Positions 1 through 13,731 of a stretch of DNA of 64,000 nt are shown piece by piece. The stretch is from Sycobia sp. Sy_11 (lineage: Eukaryota > Arthropoda > Insecta > Hymenoptera > Epichrysomallidae). The translations under genes were made by a program, and so were the position numbers. Each line of letters begins with the position of its first letter. Position 1 is the stretch's first letter. Location of the stretch: assembly GCA_018907035.1 (NCBI GenBank), contig JACCIC010000028.1, positions 62,001-126,000 of the forward strand, in the 5' to 3' direction. The notes beneath the pieces were generated by a model. That model was not told where the DNA came from. It searched no databases and saw nothing but the letters and a program-made list of their open reading frames with translations.

Positions 1-501
1 TTAACGGCTCACACCGACCACACCATTCCCACGTATCACACACAAATCAGGTAAATATTATATATATATGTGGCGTACCGACTTATCATCAGGCATTTTT
101 AATGAACAATAAAAGAAATATAAACATTCTGGTTTTTTTTTTTACACCATCATACGTGTAATATCCAACTTGTTTCCGAATTCATACACACTATTGGCAT
201 ATTTATCGCCTATGTGAATGAAAATTTATCGAAACAGCACGTTATCGACTTATTCTCATACCGCCTGTAAGTGTATAATGTGAAGGTGACGACAAATCAA
301 CTATTTATCCGTACGTAAACAGTGCGCCGGTACGTTTCGTCTTGGCAACAGCGGCATTTGTAATCAGCGCCTGCGAAATCTCCCATCGCGCCGTTATTCA
401 ACGAAGAGAGACATCGTCGAGGCGCTCGAACACTTAAATCTTATCAATTCTTTTCGAGCCGCGTTTACGCAGCTTGCATATCAATGCTTACCTAATAATA
501 C

Positions 502-506
<5 letters not shown>

Positions 507-559
<53 letters not shown>
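507..559. repeat. (TA)n microsatellite
   Basis: Uninterrupted TA dinucleotide tract of about 53 bases. Confidence 0.97.
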
Positions 560-691
560 TGTGCCAACGTCGTGCGCAATTACAAGTGACTAACGACTCG
601 CGGGCGATTCAACGCCTCCGCGAAATTTCAACGCGAAAATCGTGGAAAGAACAGCACCACCAATTACCTCGTTATTATGCGCTTTTAATGA

Positions 692-696
<5 letters not shown>

Positions 697-744
<48 letters not shown>
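697..744. repeat. (TA)n microsatellite
   Basis: TA tract of about 48 bases, 140 bases after the previous one. Confidence 0.97.
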
Positions 745-745
<1 letters not shown>

Positions 746-1023
746 GTATCGGAGTGAGGAGAGAATGCGTCCGGAAGTACGAGCATCACGCGCCACGGGT
801 TGCCCTTGCCTTTTCATTATTTGAGCGTCGGATCCAATGGAGGATGAAAAATCAAGTCGCCATCACCTGTCCGCCAGCGGTCTGAATAGTCGTCGTCGGC
901 CATGCGAGAGACAGAGAGAGGGGGGGAGAGAGATACGATCGATCATCCTCTTTTCTCATTTATCTTTCTTTATATATACACACATCTGTTTAAAAGGCAA
1001 ATTTAATCGAGACACTCCCAGTT

Positions 1024-1026
<3 letters not shown>

Positions 1027-1077
<51 letters not shown>
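1027..1077. repeat. (TA)n microsatellite
   Basis: TA tract of about 51 bases. Confidence 0.97.
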
Positions 1078-1079
<2 letters not shown>

Positions 1080-2615
1080 TTATATTAAACGCCGCTGCCC
1101 GTCGATCGGTCGCCCTTTTTTCAACACGTCGCGCGTCCGTTTCTGTACCGGCTACGATCGTCGGCTTCCTTCCTCCCGCGGTGCAGCGAGCGCGCGCGCG
1201 CATCATCGGCAGACAACGCCTAGGGACTTTTATGACCGTCCGTCCCCCCCTTCCTCGCTCCTCGAACGGCATTTTTTTTTTTTTTTTTTTATACGTACAC
1301 GCACGTATACACGCTCGCGCTAAATACGGCGAGTGACGCGCGTCTGGTTATGCGCGGCGTAAAGTCATATATATGCAGGCTTTGTATACCTGTTTTGTAA
1401 TCTACGTATGTATATACTGGCAGTACATGGATGACAATCATATCAGTTTCTATAAGAGATTTGTATTTCAGTATATGGTATCGGGACAATTGCTTTCGCG
1501 ATTAATTAACGATCAATTATTCGTTTCATCGATTGAGCAATAAGTGATTTAATGTAAGCTTTGCATTCATTGCCAATCGTTGAAATCGAGGATTGGATGC
1601 TCATGTGATTTACAAAAAAAATCGAGAAAAAAGTAAAATTTTTTATTTTATTTATTTAAGCAAAAATCTATTATTATTATTATTATTTATTATTATTATT
1701 TATATTTTTTATTTTATTTATTTAACAAAGAATTTAGTTTATTTATTTTATTTACTACATTTCTAGCAGTTTACTGTAAAAGGACCGATGTATATTGAAC
1801 GAAACATTAGTAGAGAGTTGTATTGATAATTGTAAACGTCGAATTACATGTATAAGATTTACACTTGTAAATTTCTATACGAGAAACATAGTTTGTAGCC
1901 AATTGATGCTCGAACGTATCATAATGATTCGATTGTAGAATTGGAAGAATATGCCAAGGCTGCGTTTTCTTTTTTTTTGCGCTTGTTTATCTGATGCCAT
2001 TAAAAAAGAAACTGTAACTACATAAGCAACGTTAAAAACGTGGCATTTCTAGCTTTTAGTTTCCTTCTCGCTATATAGAAAAGAAAATACATTTTGACCT
2101 TGGTATTAATGTTGTATTAATTACGGAATTTTGATGTAAAAACTGAGTGTCTATGTCAGAAATCACGAGTAAACTACATGAGAATTTCCAATTATGAAAT
2201 ACAAATATCCAGGGGGAGGGGTTGTTCATGTAACAATCCATGATTTCATTGGATTGATTTCTTGCACATTATATAATACTTAAGAGGATTTTTCAGACTG
2301 AAGAATACCCTGCTAAACTTATTTATGAAAATGTGAATTTAAAAAAAAAAATTTTGTCTTGAGATCCAGATTAACAATGCATTATAAATTTACGTGCAAA
2401 AATGAGCATATTTTTCTGTTGATAATCAAAACTTTATCATGTGTGCATAATATACAACTGATAAATATAAGCTCGGTCTACGGGTTATAAAAGATCCAGT
2501 ATATATCGTACAGAAACGAACTACATTCTGCTGAATCGAAAGATAACAGTTTATTTAGTGCGACGATTACGGGATTTGCCGCTAATGCACACCTGATTTA
2601 CAATGTCATTTTCAT

Positions 2616-2617
<2 letters not shown>

Positions 2618-2669
<52 letters not shown>
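2618..2669. repeat. (TA)n microsatellite
   Basis: TA tract of about 52 bases in AT-rich DNA. Confidence 0.97.
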
Positions 2670-2671
<2 letters not shown>

Positions 2672-2940
2672 CCTAATCATCGTGCGGATACGTGAAAATT
2701 GTAACTTCGTTTTACATGCCACTGTAGAATTAATATAGATCTAAGTTTTAGCAACAATTTTGCCCAGATCTCTCGATCTTCATCGCGGTCTGTAGAATTG
2801 GTCTACCTACTATACGCCTATATTTTCTCATCCGATGCGACTCCGCTGCGTACTTTTACTTTTTGTCCGCAGTCGCGCCTGCGGCGAAAGTCGTCCCACC
2901 GTTCTCGGACGCAATCTACTGCGGCCTCAATGAAAAGCCG

Positions 2941-2992
<52 letters not shown>

Positions 2993-3154
2993 CTCTATAC
3001 ATATCGTACGTAATACTCATCGCTCGAAATTTGCAAGTCGTCTCCGCCGACGGGATTCTTTATGTCGCGGATCGTCGACGCCCCCCATAAATTCTCCCAT
3101 CAGGAAACTCCCTTTTTCCCGATGCACTCTTCCACTGAAAGCGGCGACGGTGGT

Positions 3155-3189
<35 letters not shown>

Positions 3190-3847
3190 TGGGACAGAGT
3201 ACTTGGACGATTGTGCGCGAGAATGCCGGTCTCGAGGTTTCGCGAGCATCCGTCCACGCGCAGCGCCCCCTCCTCCCCCACTTCCTCGCCCCTTCCCTTT
3301 CGCACAGAACCGAGCGCTCGTCGTACGCAGACTCGGTACGTAGAGCCATAGAGAAGAGAGAGAGAGAGAGAGAGAGACAGAGATGAAAAGCAATATACTA
3401 TACATATAGCAGCTTTGCGAACGACGGAGGAGGAAAGAGCGAGAGAGAACGAGGGGTAGGGGAGTAGGAGAGGGACGCGCCAAAGATATAGCCCCGGTCT
3501 GGCTGCGCCTGTGTCAGAGGGGGTGTACGTACGTATACATATATAGGTATACACGTAGGAGAGCCATCCGCGCGCACGAGGACGCGGGAGGATCGATATA
3601 GCGTGGGTGGACGCGCGCGGCCATCCGCACGGCGGCAGAGCGCGGGCGAGCGAGCGTGCGAGCGAGCGAGAGTGCCAGAGAGGGAGAGGGAGGGAGAGAG
3701 AGAGAGAGAGAGAGAGAGTCAGCTCGACGTCGCTCTCGCGGTCGGTATCGCGCGCTCGCTCGCGGCGCGATTGAGGCGCCGCGCCGCGCCGCGCCGCGGG
3801 GGGAGCCCTGTACGCTCCGAAGCCGCGGAGTCGGAGTCGCGCCGTCG

Positions 3848-3857
3848 CTCTTATAAG
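3848..3857 (+). promoter_or_regulatory. Possible TATA box upstream of a CAG-rich 5' UTR-like stretch
   Basis: A CTTATAAG motif sits in very GC-rich DNA, followed by about 90 bases rich in AGCAGC and CAGCAG triplets that look like an insect 5' UTR. It could start a transcript reaching the coding exon at 10940, but no splice link can be shown from sequence alone. Confidence 0.25.
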
Positions 3858-3976
3858 TGAAGCGGCAGCAGTCGCGCGCCGTGTCGGCTGCACGAGCACC
3901 GACCTCGCCGAGCAGCAGCGGCAGAAGCAGCAGCAGCAGCGGTCCCTCCCCCCTTCTCTCTCGCACACTCACTCTA

Positions 3977-4016
<40 letters not shown>

Positions 4017-4147
4017 CCCCTCCCTCTTGCTTAATTCACTTCCGCCTCGAGATTTTCCTTGTTTTCCTTCCTCGTTGTTTTCCTCCTGCCCTTTCCCCGC
4101 CCTAGCCCTCCGTCTCCCGCTGACTCTGCGCGCTCGCTTATACATAT

Positions 4148-4171
4148 GTATATATAGATATATATATATAT

Positions 4172-4215
<44 letters not shown>
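4148..4215. repeat. (TA)n microsatellite, interrupted
   Basis: TA tract broken by two TAGATA variants. Confidence 0.95.
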
Positions 4216-4218
<3 letters not shown>

Positions 4219-4451
4219 ACAACGCGCGGGGGCGTCGATATCGCATTGATATATACGTACGGATATGTGTGTGTGTGTATGCAGTGGCGCGCTCGCAAAG
4301 ATTTCGGAATGTCAGTCTAGTGCAGCCCGCGCACGCATCGGCGAGGTATTCTACGTCGGTCATCAAGCCTGCCCGTGTACAGCCTGTATAAATGTAGATT
4401 GGAATGGGGCACAGCCAGATGGATTGAGAGAGCGAGCGAGAGAAAAGGCGA

Positions 4452-4489
<38 letters not shown>

Positions 4490-4873
4490 ACGAAATCAGA
4501 TCGTTCCTCCCGCGAACTTTCATGTATTGTTACGTGTATATATGTTTATAGTGCAGCAGAAGTGGTGGAAGCTTGAATCGGGGGGGGGGGGGTGAGAGAG
4601 CAGTATGTAAACGTAGTGCGTGCACACAGGTGACCATTAGCGGATTCGCGTGCGGCCACGGTTGCATAATTTCGCAAGTGTACCTGGTGCGTGCGTGCGC
4701 GCGTGCAACCGCACGTTTTGGGAGGATGTCGAGCGAGAGCAACAGCAGCATCAGCAGCGGGGAGCAGTGCGGAATCTCACTCCTGCTCTCTCGGCTCGAC
4801 GAAAGCGTCGATGACGGTGTCTCGCGCGTACCTACATATATAACCCCCTTCTGTTCCAAAGATAGCCTTGCTT

Positions 4874-4915
<42 letters not shown>

Positions 4916-5120
4916 CTCTCCGTCCCTCCCTTCCTCCCTCTCCCCCCTCGTTTTCCCGCGTGCATTGTGTATATATACGCGCATACTCGAGAATTCGGGG
5001 GAGAAGCCCCACGGAGGACCGTGACCTGACTTAGATTATAATAGCGGCGTGTGTCGGACAAATCGTCGCCGGGCCTTCGTCGCGTCGGAAGAGTCGGCGA
5101 TTTCGCTCGTACCCCGCGTA

Positions 5121-5122
<2 letters not shown>

Positions 5123-5164
<42 letters not shown>
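5123..5164. repeat. (TA)n microsatellite
   Basis: TA tract of about 42 bases. Confidence 0.96.
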
Positions 5165-5171
<7 letters not shown>

Positions 5172-5837
5172 GTTAATTGTGCATTTTGGCGAGTCGGTCG
5201 GCGGACGAGCGACCGACGCCGCCTCGTCGCGGACGTATTCAGTTAGGATTGGTCGTGTCGAAATTATGAACGTCCCCCTCCCCCACGCCCCCCCCCCACA
5301 TTCCGTTCTTCTCGGAAGATTATTTACATTCGGTGTCGTTGTTCCAGATACATTTTCCATTCCGAGGGTGTATTACGGACGTCGTTCGTTCGAAACGCAT
5401 ACGAAAGCCGCTCGCTGGCGAACGGATGGATTTACGGCGATAATAAATGTATAAAAGTTGTATAATGGACGGGGAACGCTATTGGTGTCGCTGAGATTAT
5501 AATAAGAGTGAAACGAGGCGCGCTCGAGGTTTAATGTAGCGAGATGCGTTCGATAATCCATATAATATATTTATATATATATATGGGGAATATAAAACGA
5601 ATCGAGCATTGGAAATTTGTTGAGATTCGAATATTTTTTTTTGTCAATATGAAAGACTTGCCCGAGGCTTTTTTCTAAATTCGTCAAGAGCCCAATGATA
5701 ATTCAATATTGCTACAGTCTCTGGAAAATTGACGATTTCTATGTGTAATTGACATGTATAATGGCATTAAACGTTCATTGGAAAATATTGCGGTAATAAA
5801 AGTTCTCGATAAGATTTAAATTCAACTCCAGATGCGT

Positions 5838-5862
5838 GTATATATATATATATATATATATA
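5838..5862. repeat. (TA)n microsatellite
   Basis: Short TA tract of about 25 bases. Confidence 0.93.
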
Positions 5863-7215
5863 GACGGCACCATGTATGGATCGATAATAAATGAATTTCA
5901 AATTGCGAATCCGTGCCATTGATTTAATACCAACGATCGTTCCTAGTTCCAGTCCAACGCGCGTAACACGCTTTACGTCGCGATGATTTCTACGTTTGAC
6001 TCCGTCGTTCGACAAAAAAAAAAAAAAAAAATCAAAAAAACAAAACCCAAAAATCGAAACAAGAGCTGGATTTTCCTCAATTCGCCCGGCGAGTAACGAA
6101 CGAATCATCGACGATTGTCGATCCGCGCCCTCGTTAAACTTCTAAGCGCGCGTTCGAGGCATTCCCGAGGAAAACGCCCGTAACGAGGCCCGCACGTTTA
6201 TGGGTGAAAATCAGCATCGGCTCTTCCGTCCGTGCGTATATCGAGGCGAGAAAGTCCTCGCGATCGCGCCACTGACGAAATCCGCTCTCGGTGCGTCGCA
6301 TCGCTACGATAAAGAGAAGAAAAAAAAACCCCCACACACACGCACGCGCATACGCAACGGCCACGGAGTATTTCGTCCTTGTTCGACTATTCGGCCATAG
6401 CCGATTAACGCCGAGCTCCCCTCTCTGCTTACCCTCGGCATCGCGGCAAGTACGTCCGTTGATTTGCAAATAACGAGGTTAATTCGGCTTAACGCACCCT
6501 CTCCCCCGCCCCCATACGTCTGAATAGATCCCACTCGACGTCTATGAATTGCCCTTCGCTCGAATCGCGCCAGTCTCAACGAGCGGGGATCCCTCTTTTT
6601 TTCTCTCTTCTTCGTAGTACAATATACTCGTTGCCGCGCTTATTCTGCGTAAGCTCCGTGTTCCATTATTTCTATATACATATATTTTTTGTTCGTCAAC
6701 TATTTATCTAATCACGGCCTATGCGACGTCAGTTGGCCTATGGTGTAGATTCAATGGAACTGACTGCTTTCAAGGAGTGCGTCCGCGTGAAAAATGCCTC
6801 GTTCAATTAAAATTAAATTACGACTTGTGCACGCGTTTATTTTTATACGTGCGGGCATCCCGTTGGAATGTCTTTAATTGAATTTTTTTGATCTCAAAAA
6901 TTTGTACTTCCCGCGCGCGCGTCGAATGTTCTCTCTTTCTCTGTCTCTGTCTTTCTCTCTCTCTCTCTTTCTTTCTCACTCCCCACTCCCCTGCGAAAAT
7001 GCGCGAAACATGCGCAGAAGCACAGCAGCCCTGACCTATATTCCATCCAGAGAGGGAATAACCTCTCCTCGGTGTCCTCTAGCGCACCTTTGGGAGTCGC
7101 GATCTACATGTGTACGTACAAGATCTCGACGCATTTCCCTCCCCCCAACCGCCTCTGGATGTATCCGCAGTTTCGCGGAATTGAAATGCATTCGATATAT
7201 ATTGCATTAGTAAAG

Positions 7216-7216
<1 letters not shown>

Positions 7217-7280
<64 letters not shown>

Positions 7281-7303
7281 GTATGTATGTATATATGTAT
7301 ATA
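7217..7303. repeat. Composite (TA)n(GT)n(TA)n(GTAT)n microsatellite
   Basis: TA runs into GT at about 7246, back to TA at about 7264 and then into GTAT units. This stepwise change of repeat unit is typical of old microsatellites that have spread by replication slippage. Confidence 0.95.
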
Positions 7304-10300
7304 GTCGCCCAATCTGTCCGACACGAATTTTCTGGGGGCGGGGGGGATGAACGTTTCATCGATATTTTTCAAATATTTTTCGTTGACGCGGCTCGCGCGC
7401 GACAGATTGAAAAATTGAAGGGGCGTCCTCTCGCGCTCGGAACGACCTCGAGCCCGAGCGTCTCTGTAAACGCGAATCTTGACCCCCGCGTACGACGCGC
7501 TAACTGAATTTCTTTCGCCCACGCGCAACCACCAGCCCCGTGCTCGTTCAAAAGCCGCGCGCAATTAGGGGGGGGGGGGGAGGTCGGCGCGCGCCCGCCG
7601 CGCTGCTCGAGAAATCAGCCGCGGAGGAGAGAAGCCACACGCTCGACGGCGCTCGGAGAGGATATAGAAAAGACCTCACCGCCGAATCGATATAATGCGC
7701 TCCGAGTCTTCTTGTGCTTTAACCTCCCTCTCCCTCTCCCCCTCCCCCCCTTTCCCTCTTCCCTGCGGAAATCGCGAACGACGAACCCAGGCGAGCGCAC
7801 GTTACGACTGGAGGAATAAAGGCGGCCGCTCGGAACGTGTAAAATATTCGCGCGCCCCGCGCTGCCGCGACGGGCAAATTTTGTACGCGCGCCGCCACCG
7901 ATCGTGCGGCGCGCCCGGTGCCCCGGGTAATTGTGAACGTGGACGGGCGAGGCCCGCGTACGCAAAGTACGCCCGGTGTATCGAGGTCAGAATTTTTTTT
8001 ATTTGGTAAAATCGGAAATTACTATCGGCTGACGGGTCGCGCGCGCCTCGAGAAAGTGTATGCAGCAAAAACGCGCAGATCGTATCGAGAAATCGTTATC
8101 GGCGCACGTTCGATCGGTACACGTCCGTCCGTGTATAGATGATAGATGAGATCTGGGAGCGGAATGTACGCGTGCCTGCGTAAAAATCCGATTAAAATTT
8201 AACGTCGCCCACCCCCCCCCCCCGTCTCTATTTAAAGCAGATAATAACAAAGATAGATACGGCGGTTTCGCGGCATCGATTATCGATCGGCAAGAGCTGC
8301 TGCCGGGATCGCGTGTTGAATTTACCATGTGCGCGGGAGATTGAAAATCCCCGTAAAGTCGGGCGGAAAAGCGTATGAAATGAGGTCGGGGGGGGGGGAG
8401 TAGTGGGTGAGAGAAAAAGAAACCAGAGAAACCGCGCGACTACCACCATCATTATACGTATATTCGCGTGTATTATGAGCCAGGCGTGCGGCAGCTCGCG
8501 TTTCTCCGCGCTGCACACTGCGCGGCTCATTTATGCACACGCGCATGGACGCGTATGCATAAATGTATGCATATTGCTCGCGGAAAAGGGCAAGAAAATC
8601 GATATGGGACTTTTCCGAAAGCGGCGCTGAGTGGCTCCGGGCTCGTACACAGCGCCCATTCTCGCGATTCCACCGTGCACTTATATAACATCGATCCGCG
8701 ACTCTTTTTCCCTGCGCCGCGCACGGGTATCCGCGGGTCGGTTTTTAGGAAAAGCGTTCTTTTGTGTTTCGGTCGCTTCGTATGCCTGTATATGCATATA
8801 GATATTACCAGTGTGAGGCGTAAAGACCCGCCGTTAAACCCGTTCGTTGATAGTAATTCGAACCAGCACGCACGTAAACTCTTCCTATTGTGTGTGTGTG
8901 TGTGTGTGTGTACACGCGTGTTTATTCCGTTTTTCGAAAATTTCGCAACAGCGCGTTTTGAAATAATACATTTTCGGTTCGGCGCGCTTTCATTGCGATA
9001 GCATTCGTATATATGCCGTTCAACGGATGCGTATATATTTAAACACGGCCACTGGAGCTACACACAATGCGGGATTTTTCGATATATAGTTATATATAGA
9101 TATATATATTTATGGGACTCAGGGTCACAGACGAGCTCGAAAAAGAGTAGTTCTCTTTCATCATTTTTTTCTCTATATACGATGATTTCTTCTGTTACAC
9201 TCCATGATTTCGCCAGCATATTACATCTCCTTTTCTTCTTTCTCTCTTTGACCTCTCGCTCGTTCTCTTCCTCTCCTTCTGCGTTTACGTATATGTGCCT
9301 GTCTCCGTACCATTGTGCAAGTTCCTCGTGTATCTATAATATATATATAACTGTACAAGTTTTCGCCCCCGCGTATTAAGACGCATTACGATCGAGAAGC
9401 GCGCGAATTTCATTGCACGCGTATATAAACGAGAAACGAGGGAATCGTAGTATCTGAATTGAGACGCCTCGAAGTTCGTATATACTATTGACTTTTGTAA
9501 TTGCCGAGCTATTCCACCGTGAGTGGGTCGGGCACGCCGATATCGCAGTTTATGTAGTAAAAGAGCGAATGCGGATATACGTATATAGTACTTTCTAAAG
9601 AAAAATTTAAAAAAAAAAAAACGCAGAAAAAAATCGTCAGTCCCGGGTGTATAGAGAAAATCTCGTACGGACACCGCACAGTTTCTGGGTTAAATTAGAG
9701 CAGCTCGTACGTACGTGCCCAAGTATATACTGTACTCGATACAGTACCCGTATAAATTTCCTCTCGTGCTCGATATTATACATTTATCTATTATGACACC
9801 GCGATACTCCTCGGGTGTCGAGATTACACGTTCCAATAATAAGTCACGCAGAGTAAAAAATTCGCGCGTTTTGATCAGTCGTCGATTCTCTTGTAATCTT
9901 AAGTTTTTTTTATTATTCTTTTTTTTTTTTTTTTTGCTCCTGAAATAACGAGAATACTTCATTCACATATCGAACGACATATTACAAAGATTAATACAAC
10001 GAGCATACGCGAGAGTAATCGAGTTCGCTCAGCTGATCGTCCGTGCCCGTAAGTAAACCGCTCCGATAAAAGTCCGTCGTGTCCGATGTATGCGCTTGTA
10101 TGAGTATGTATGGATGTATACACATACGTATGTATAGCGCAGGAGCGCGCGTAATTTCTGTTTCTTTTTTCGAACCTATAAAAGCGCGCCCGATCCGTCG
10201 AGCGAATTTCCCGCGGAAGAGGAGGAGGACGAGAAGAAGCCGGGGGGAGGGGCATATATAGAAAAAAACAGGCGGAGGGGAGGGTCAGGAGGAGGAGGGG

Positions 10301-10782
10301 GAGGGGAAGAATTCCGCGACCGAAATAACCACGTGCGGTGCCGCTCATCGGGATGGAGCGCTCGAGGCGACGAGATCGAGAATCGGCCGCCGGCATTACA
10401 TAGACCTACGCGGTAAAGGAAACGCGTCGTCGAGTCGTCGTCGGTGTCGGTGTTTTAAAAATAAATCTCGCGTGCGCGCAATACTCGCTGTATCTCTCCC
10501 CCCCCCTCTCTCTCTCTCTCTCTCTCACGCTCACTCGCGCTCTTTCCACCTCTCACTCTCGCCTTTTTATTACACAGTGAACCGTGCCGATTGACGGGAT
10601 TCTCATACGTACTTATCTATATATATATATATGAACTGGTCCCTCCGGAGCCTCTTACCGAGCTCTGTTATTTCGGCAAAAGCCACGGTGCATCGGCTAT
10701 TGTGCGCGCGTTATCCTCAAGACACGTACGGGCATGTGCTTCGACATGTGCGATCGTTAAATCGAGCTCGGCAGCAGCAGCG

Positions 10783-10856
10783 TCAGCGGCGGCAGCGCCA
10801 GTAGCAACAGCAGCGGCGGCGGCAGCGGCGGCAGCGGCGGCAGCGGCAGCAGCAGG
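10783..10856 (+). repeat. GCN/GGC trinucleotide repeat just upstream of the start codon
   Basis: Imperfect GCAGCG/GCGGCA repeat about 90 bases before the ATG at 10940. It reads as polyalanine in two frames on both strands, which creates false open frames; it most likely lies in the 5' UTR. Confidence 0.8.
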
Positions 10857-10939
10857 CGGCCGAGGATTAATCAGCCGCGTGAGCGAGAGTGCCGGCCGAT
10901 CGGTAGCAGCGACAGCCGCGGCGTCCGCAACGGTGAACA

Positions 10940-12230
10940 ATGACGACGACGACGCCGACGACGACGACGACGACGACCGCGTCGACGACGCCGGCCTCGC
11001 ACGGCGGTCACGTCTACTACGTGATCAAAGTGCCCAAGGACGGCGGCGGGGACGTTAACACGAGGTACACAGCTCGATGGGCGGCGACGGATACCCTTGT
11101 ACTTTGCCGAAAATCCGGTAGCGCCCGGTTCATTAACTGTGCGCGTACGCGTCTGTACCGGGGCGCTTTCAGGAGAGCCTCGCTGGACACAGTGCGCCAA
11201 TATACCTATAAACACGCACCAATCTTAAAGTTGCAACGGATTTCTAGAGCTCCCCCCACGTCATCCGCGACGCGTTACAATAGCGAAGAGAGCTGCGGTC
11301 TCGCACGGAGATGTGCGCGTTGCTACGTGGCCAGTCTTGAGTAAAAGAATATTTCGCTCTATCATCCAGTTTTTAATTTAACAAAAAAAAAAAAAATCAG
11401 TATATAATATAGGAAACGGGCGAGCAATATAAGAACACTTGACCATAAAAAGTTGTCGAAACGATGATAAGTGAGGCATGCAACGCACTAAATTTGTTTT
11501 AGTGAAAATAGGCGGCTACTGTTGCAAAAAAAATAGTGTTTCTGTCATCGACAAATCAATGAATATCCCGCTCTGTTTAGCCAGACGGACTTTTCAATCG
11601 CGCTTTATAAACAGTGAAATTTTTACCGATTTTGCGGATGAAAACTCTACTGTCGCTTAGCTAACTAGTTGTTCAATCTATCGAGTTTCACTGATTCAAT
11701 TACGCAAGTCACGAAAAATCCATAAAAGATATGTTATCTTTGCGTTTATCTGTAAAAGTATGAGAAAATTTTTCAAAAACATTTTAAACGAACGCTGCAG
11801 ATTGCATTAAAACGCGCACACTTTGCGCTCTACAAATTTATTCCGTAGATGTGAAATCTTTTGAGAAAAATTGATCTAATCGGTAGTCCAGCAAAATATG
11901 ATACTTAGTAGGTGTTATTATCAGTAATTGGAAATATGTTATCTTTTTAACTTGAAATATTTTCCACGTAAAAATTCGGTCAATGCGCTATTCAGACTAC
12001 GCGTGATAATTCGTTTTTAACATTAAGATGAATATGAGTAAGAAGAAAAGAGAAATTTTTGACAAACAGGGGTTGTCTCGATTGTAGCATTGATTCATCC
12101 CCATATCTATATACGTACACACCGAAACAATGACTAACGAAATTTATTCCATTGAGTAGCAAATCCTATATATATATATATATACGCGATCCGCCCACGC
12201 TTTCCGGGCAAGAGGTGTATATGTATATAG

Positions 12231-12273
<43 letters not shown>

Positions 12274-13417
12274 CAGAGAAGAAAGTGAGCATCCACGCGG
12301 CCACCTGACGCCCGCACCTCTGACCTACAATGCGCTTTGCCACCCCTTCCCAACCCCCCCCTCCCAGCCCCGTGCGCGGGGAGAAAGAAAGCTCGCGCGC
12401 TCGCGCTAGCGAGAGGGAGTAGGAGGCCAGTGTGCCGCGCGGTTCGAAGTTGCACTTATCGATCCGCGCACCAGCGGTGGGGCCCGAGTCGAGCAGCAGC
12501 ACGACGACCACCACCACCACCACCATCACACCATCGCCACCACTGCCACTACCGCCACCGCCCGTTGCAATATTCACGCCCTGCCCCTCCCCCTCTCACC
12601 CACCGCCGCGTCTACGTACATACACACACACATATATATTTATATATATATATAGGGATCCTATGGCGAGCTGTTCGGAGGGTGCGAGTGGGAGAGGGAT
12701 ACGCTCTTTCGATCTCCGGGGTTTTCGCCTGTGTTTTTTTCCCGTTCGTACTTTCTTCGTTACCTTTTTTTTTTTTTTTTTTGTTGCTGTTGGTCATCGA
12801 GCTCTGTGCGGGAGTAACCCCGCGCCCCTCCCGGGGTTCCAGATATCCCCGGGTTCTGTGCGCGCGTATATCTTAACTTTAGTCCGTGGAGCTTTCGGGA
12901 GAGATACGCCCGTGCGGAGGCGCGCGGTCGTCGCGCCCGGTCTATATAGTCGATACGTGCACCGGAAGGGAATATGTGTGTGTGTGTGTGTGGTGTATAT
13001 ATATATATATATATATGCACGTACAACCCTGCTAACCTACATATTCCGGGACAATGGAGTTTCGGCTTTTTCGAAGTAGGAGGGGGGTGGGGCTTTAAAG
13101 GTCCTGGTCGTCTCCTTTTTCCCGATACGTATGCTCTCTCCGTTTTTTTATAGATAGGAATAATACTGTTTTACAAAAGTTTATAGGGTGATTGCTTTTG
13201 TAATGGCAAACGCGAAGAAATAATACATTTTGCCAAAATTGATTTGGTGATATTGAGAAACATTACTTGCAGGCTTAATTAATTGCTGAAAAGCTGAGTT
13301 CGTATTGTATAAAATATTTGAAATTTTTTTCCTTCGATCAATACTCGATACCGCGGCATTTCATTATCGATAAAAACACTTATGATTATGTTTCCCCACG
13401 TATAAAAGATATTTGCC

Positions 13418-13465
<48 letters not shown>

Positions 13466-13674
13466 CAAAAAAAATATTAATTGCCTCTAACCCGTATTTC
13501 ATAATGTTAACAACTGACCGCAAAGCTGATAATAGTCGACCCGTACTTCTCGTACGTCAACATTGGCTTCGAGAATAGATCGGTTATAAGTATGGGTCAC
13601 GTGCTGATGCAGAGGTGAAGTACCTCGAGTTGGCATAGGTGTACCTCTTCCCTTTTCTGCTAGATATATGTCTA

Positions 13675-13731
<57 letters not shown>

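Larger units (their letters stand above)
1..2940. other. Non-coding stretch with TA microsatellites
   Basis: No gene recognised. The first 1.3 kb is CpG-rich with three long TA tracts; 1300-2600 is plain AT-rich DNA. Open frames here are translations of TA tracts (Tyr-Ile repeats) and are not genes. It may be upstream or intronic DNA of the large gene whose first recognised coding exon is at 10940. Confidence 0.6.
2944..4912. repeat. Cluster of alternating (CT)n and (GA)n tracts
   Basis: Seven long polypurine/polypyrimidine tracts: CT at 2944-2996, GA at 3154-3189, 3351-3377 and 3694-3718, CT at 3980-4013, GA at 4451-4484 and CT at 4880-4912. Both orientations occur on one strand, so a transcript through the region could pair with itself. 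GAGAG is the core site of insect GAGA factor, which makes a promoter or enhancer role plausible but unproved. The DNA between the tracts is GC- and CpG-rich, including CAG/CAA-rich stretches near 3860-3940 typical of insect 5' UTRs. Confidence 0.85.
5040..10430. other. CpG-rich non-coding stretch
   Basis: No coding region recognised. The sequence is GC-mixed with many CGCG runs, CT-rich pyrimidine stretches (6920-6990, 7720-7760), G or C homopolymers (about 7568, 8210 and 8390) and A/T homopolymers (6014, 9609, 9915). Long open frames here have low-complexity or Arg/Ala-rich translations with no domain. It is probably upstream or intronic DNA of the gene at 10940-20585. Confidence 0.55.

Noticed and set aside
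3060..3968. 302-codon minus-strand open frame
   Set aside because: It reads through CT/GA tracts as Leu-Ser or Arg-Glu runs, with Arg-rich low-complexity sequence between. Other frames across the same DNA are also open, as expected for such repeats.
10591..11058. Ala- and Asp-rich plus-strand frame overlapping exon 1 of the lipidated-protein gene
   Set aside because: It is in a different frame from the HVYYVIKVPK exon and its composition comes from GCN and GAC repeats. The other frame splices cleanly to conserved-looking exons.
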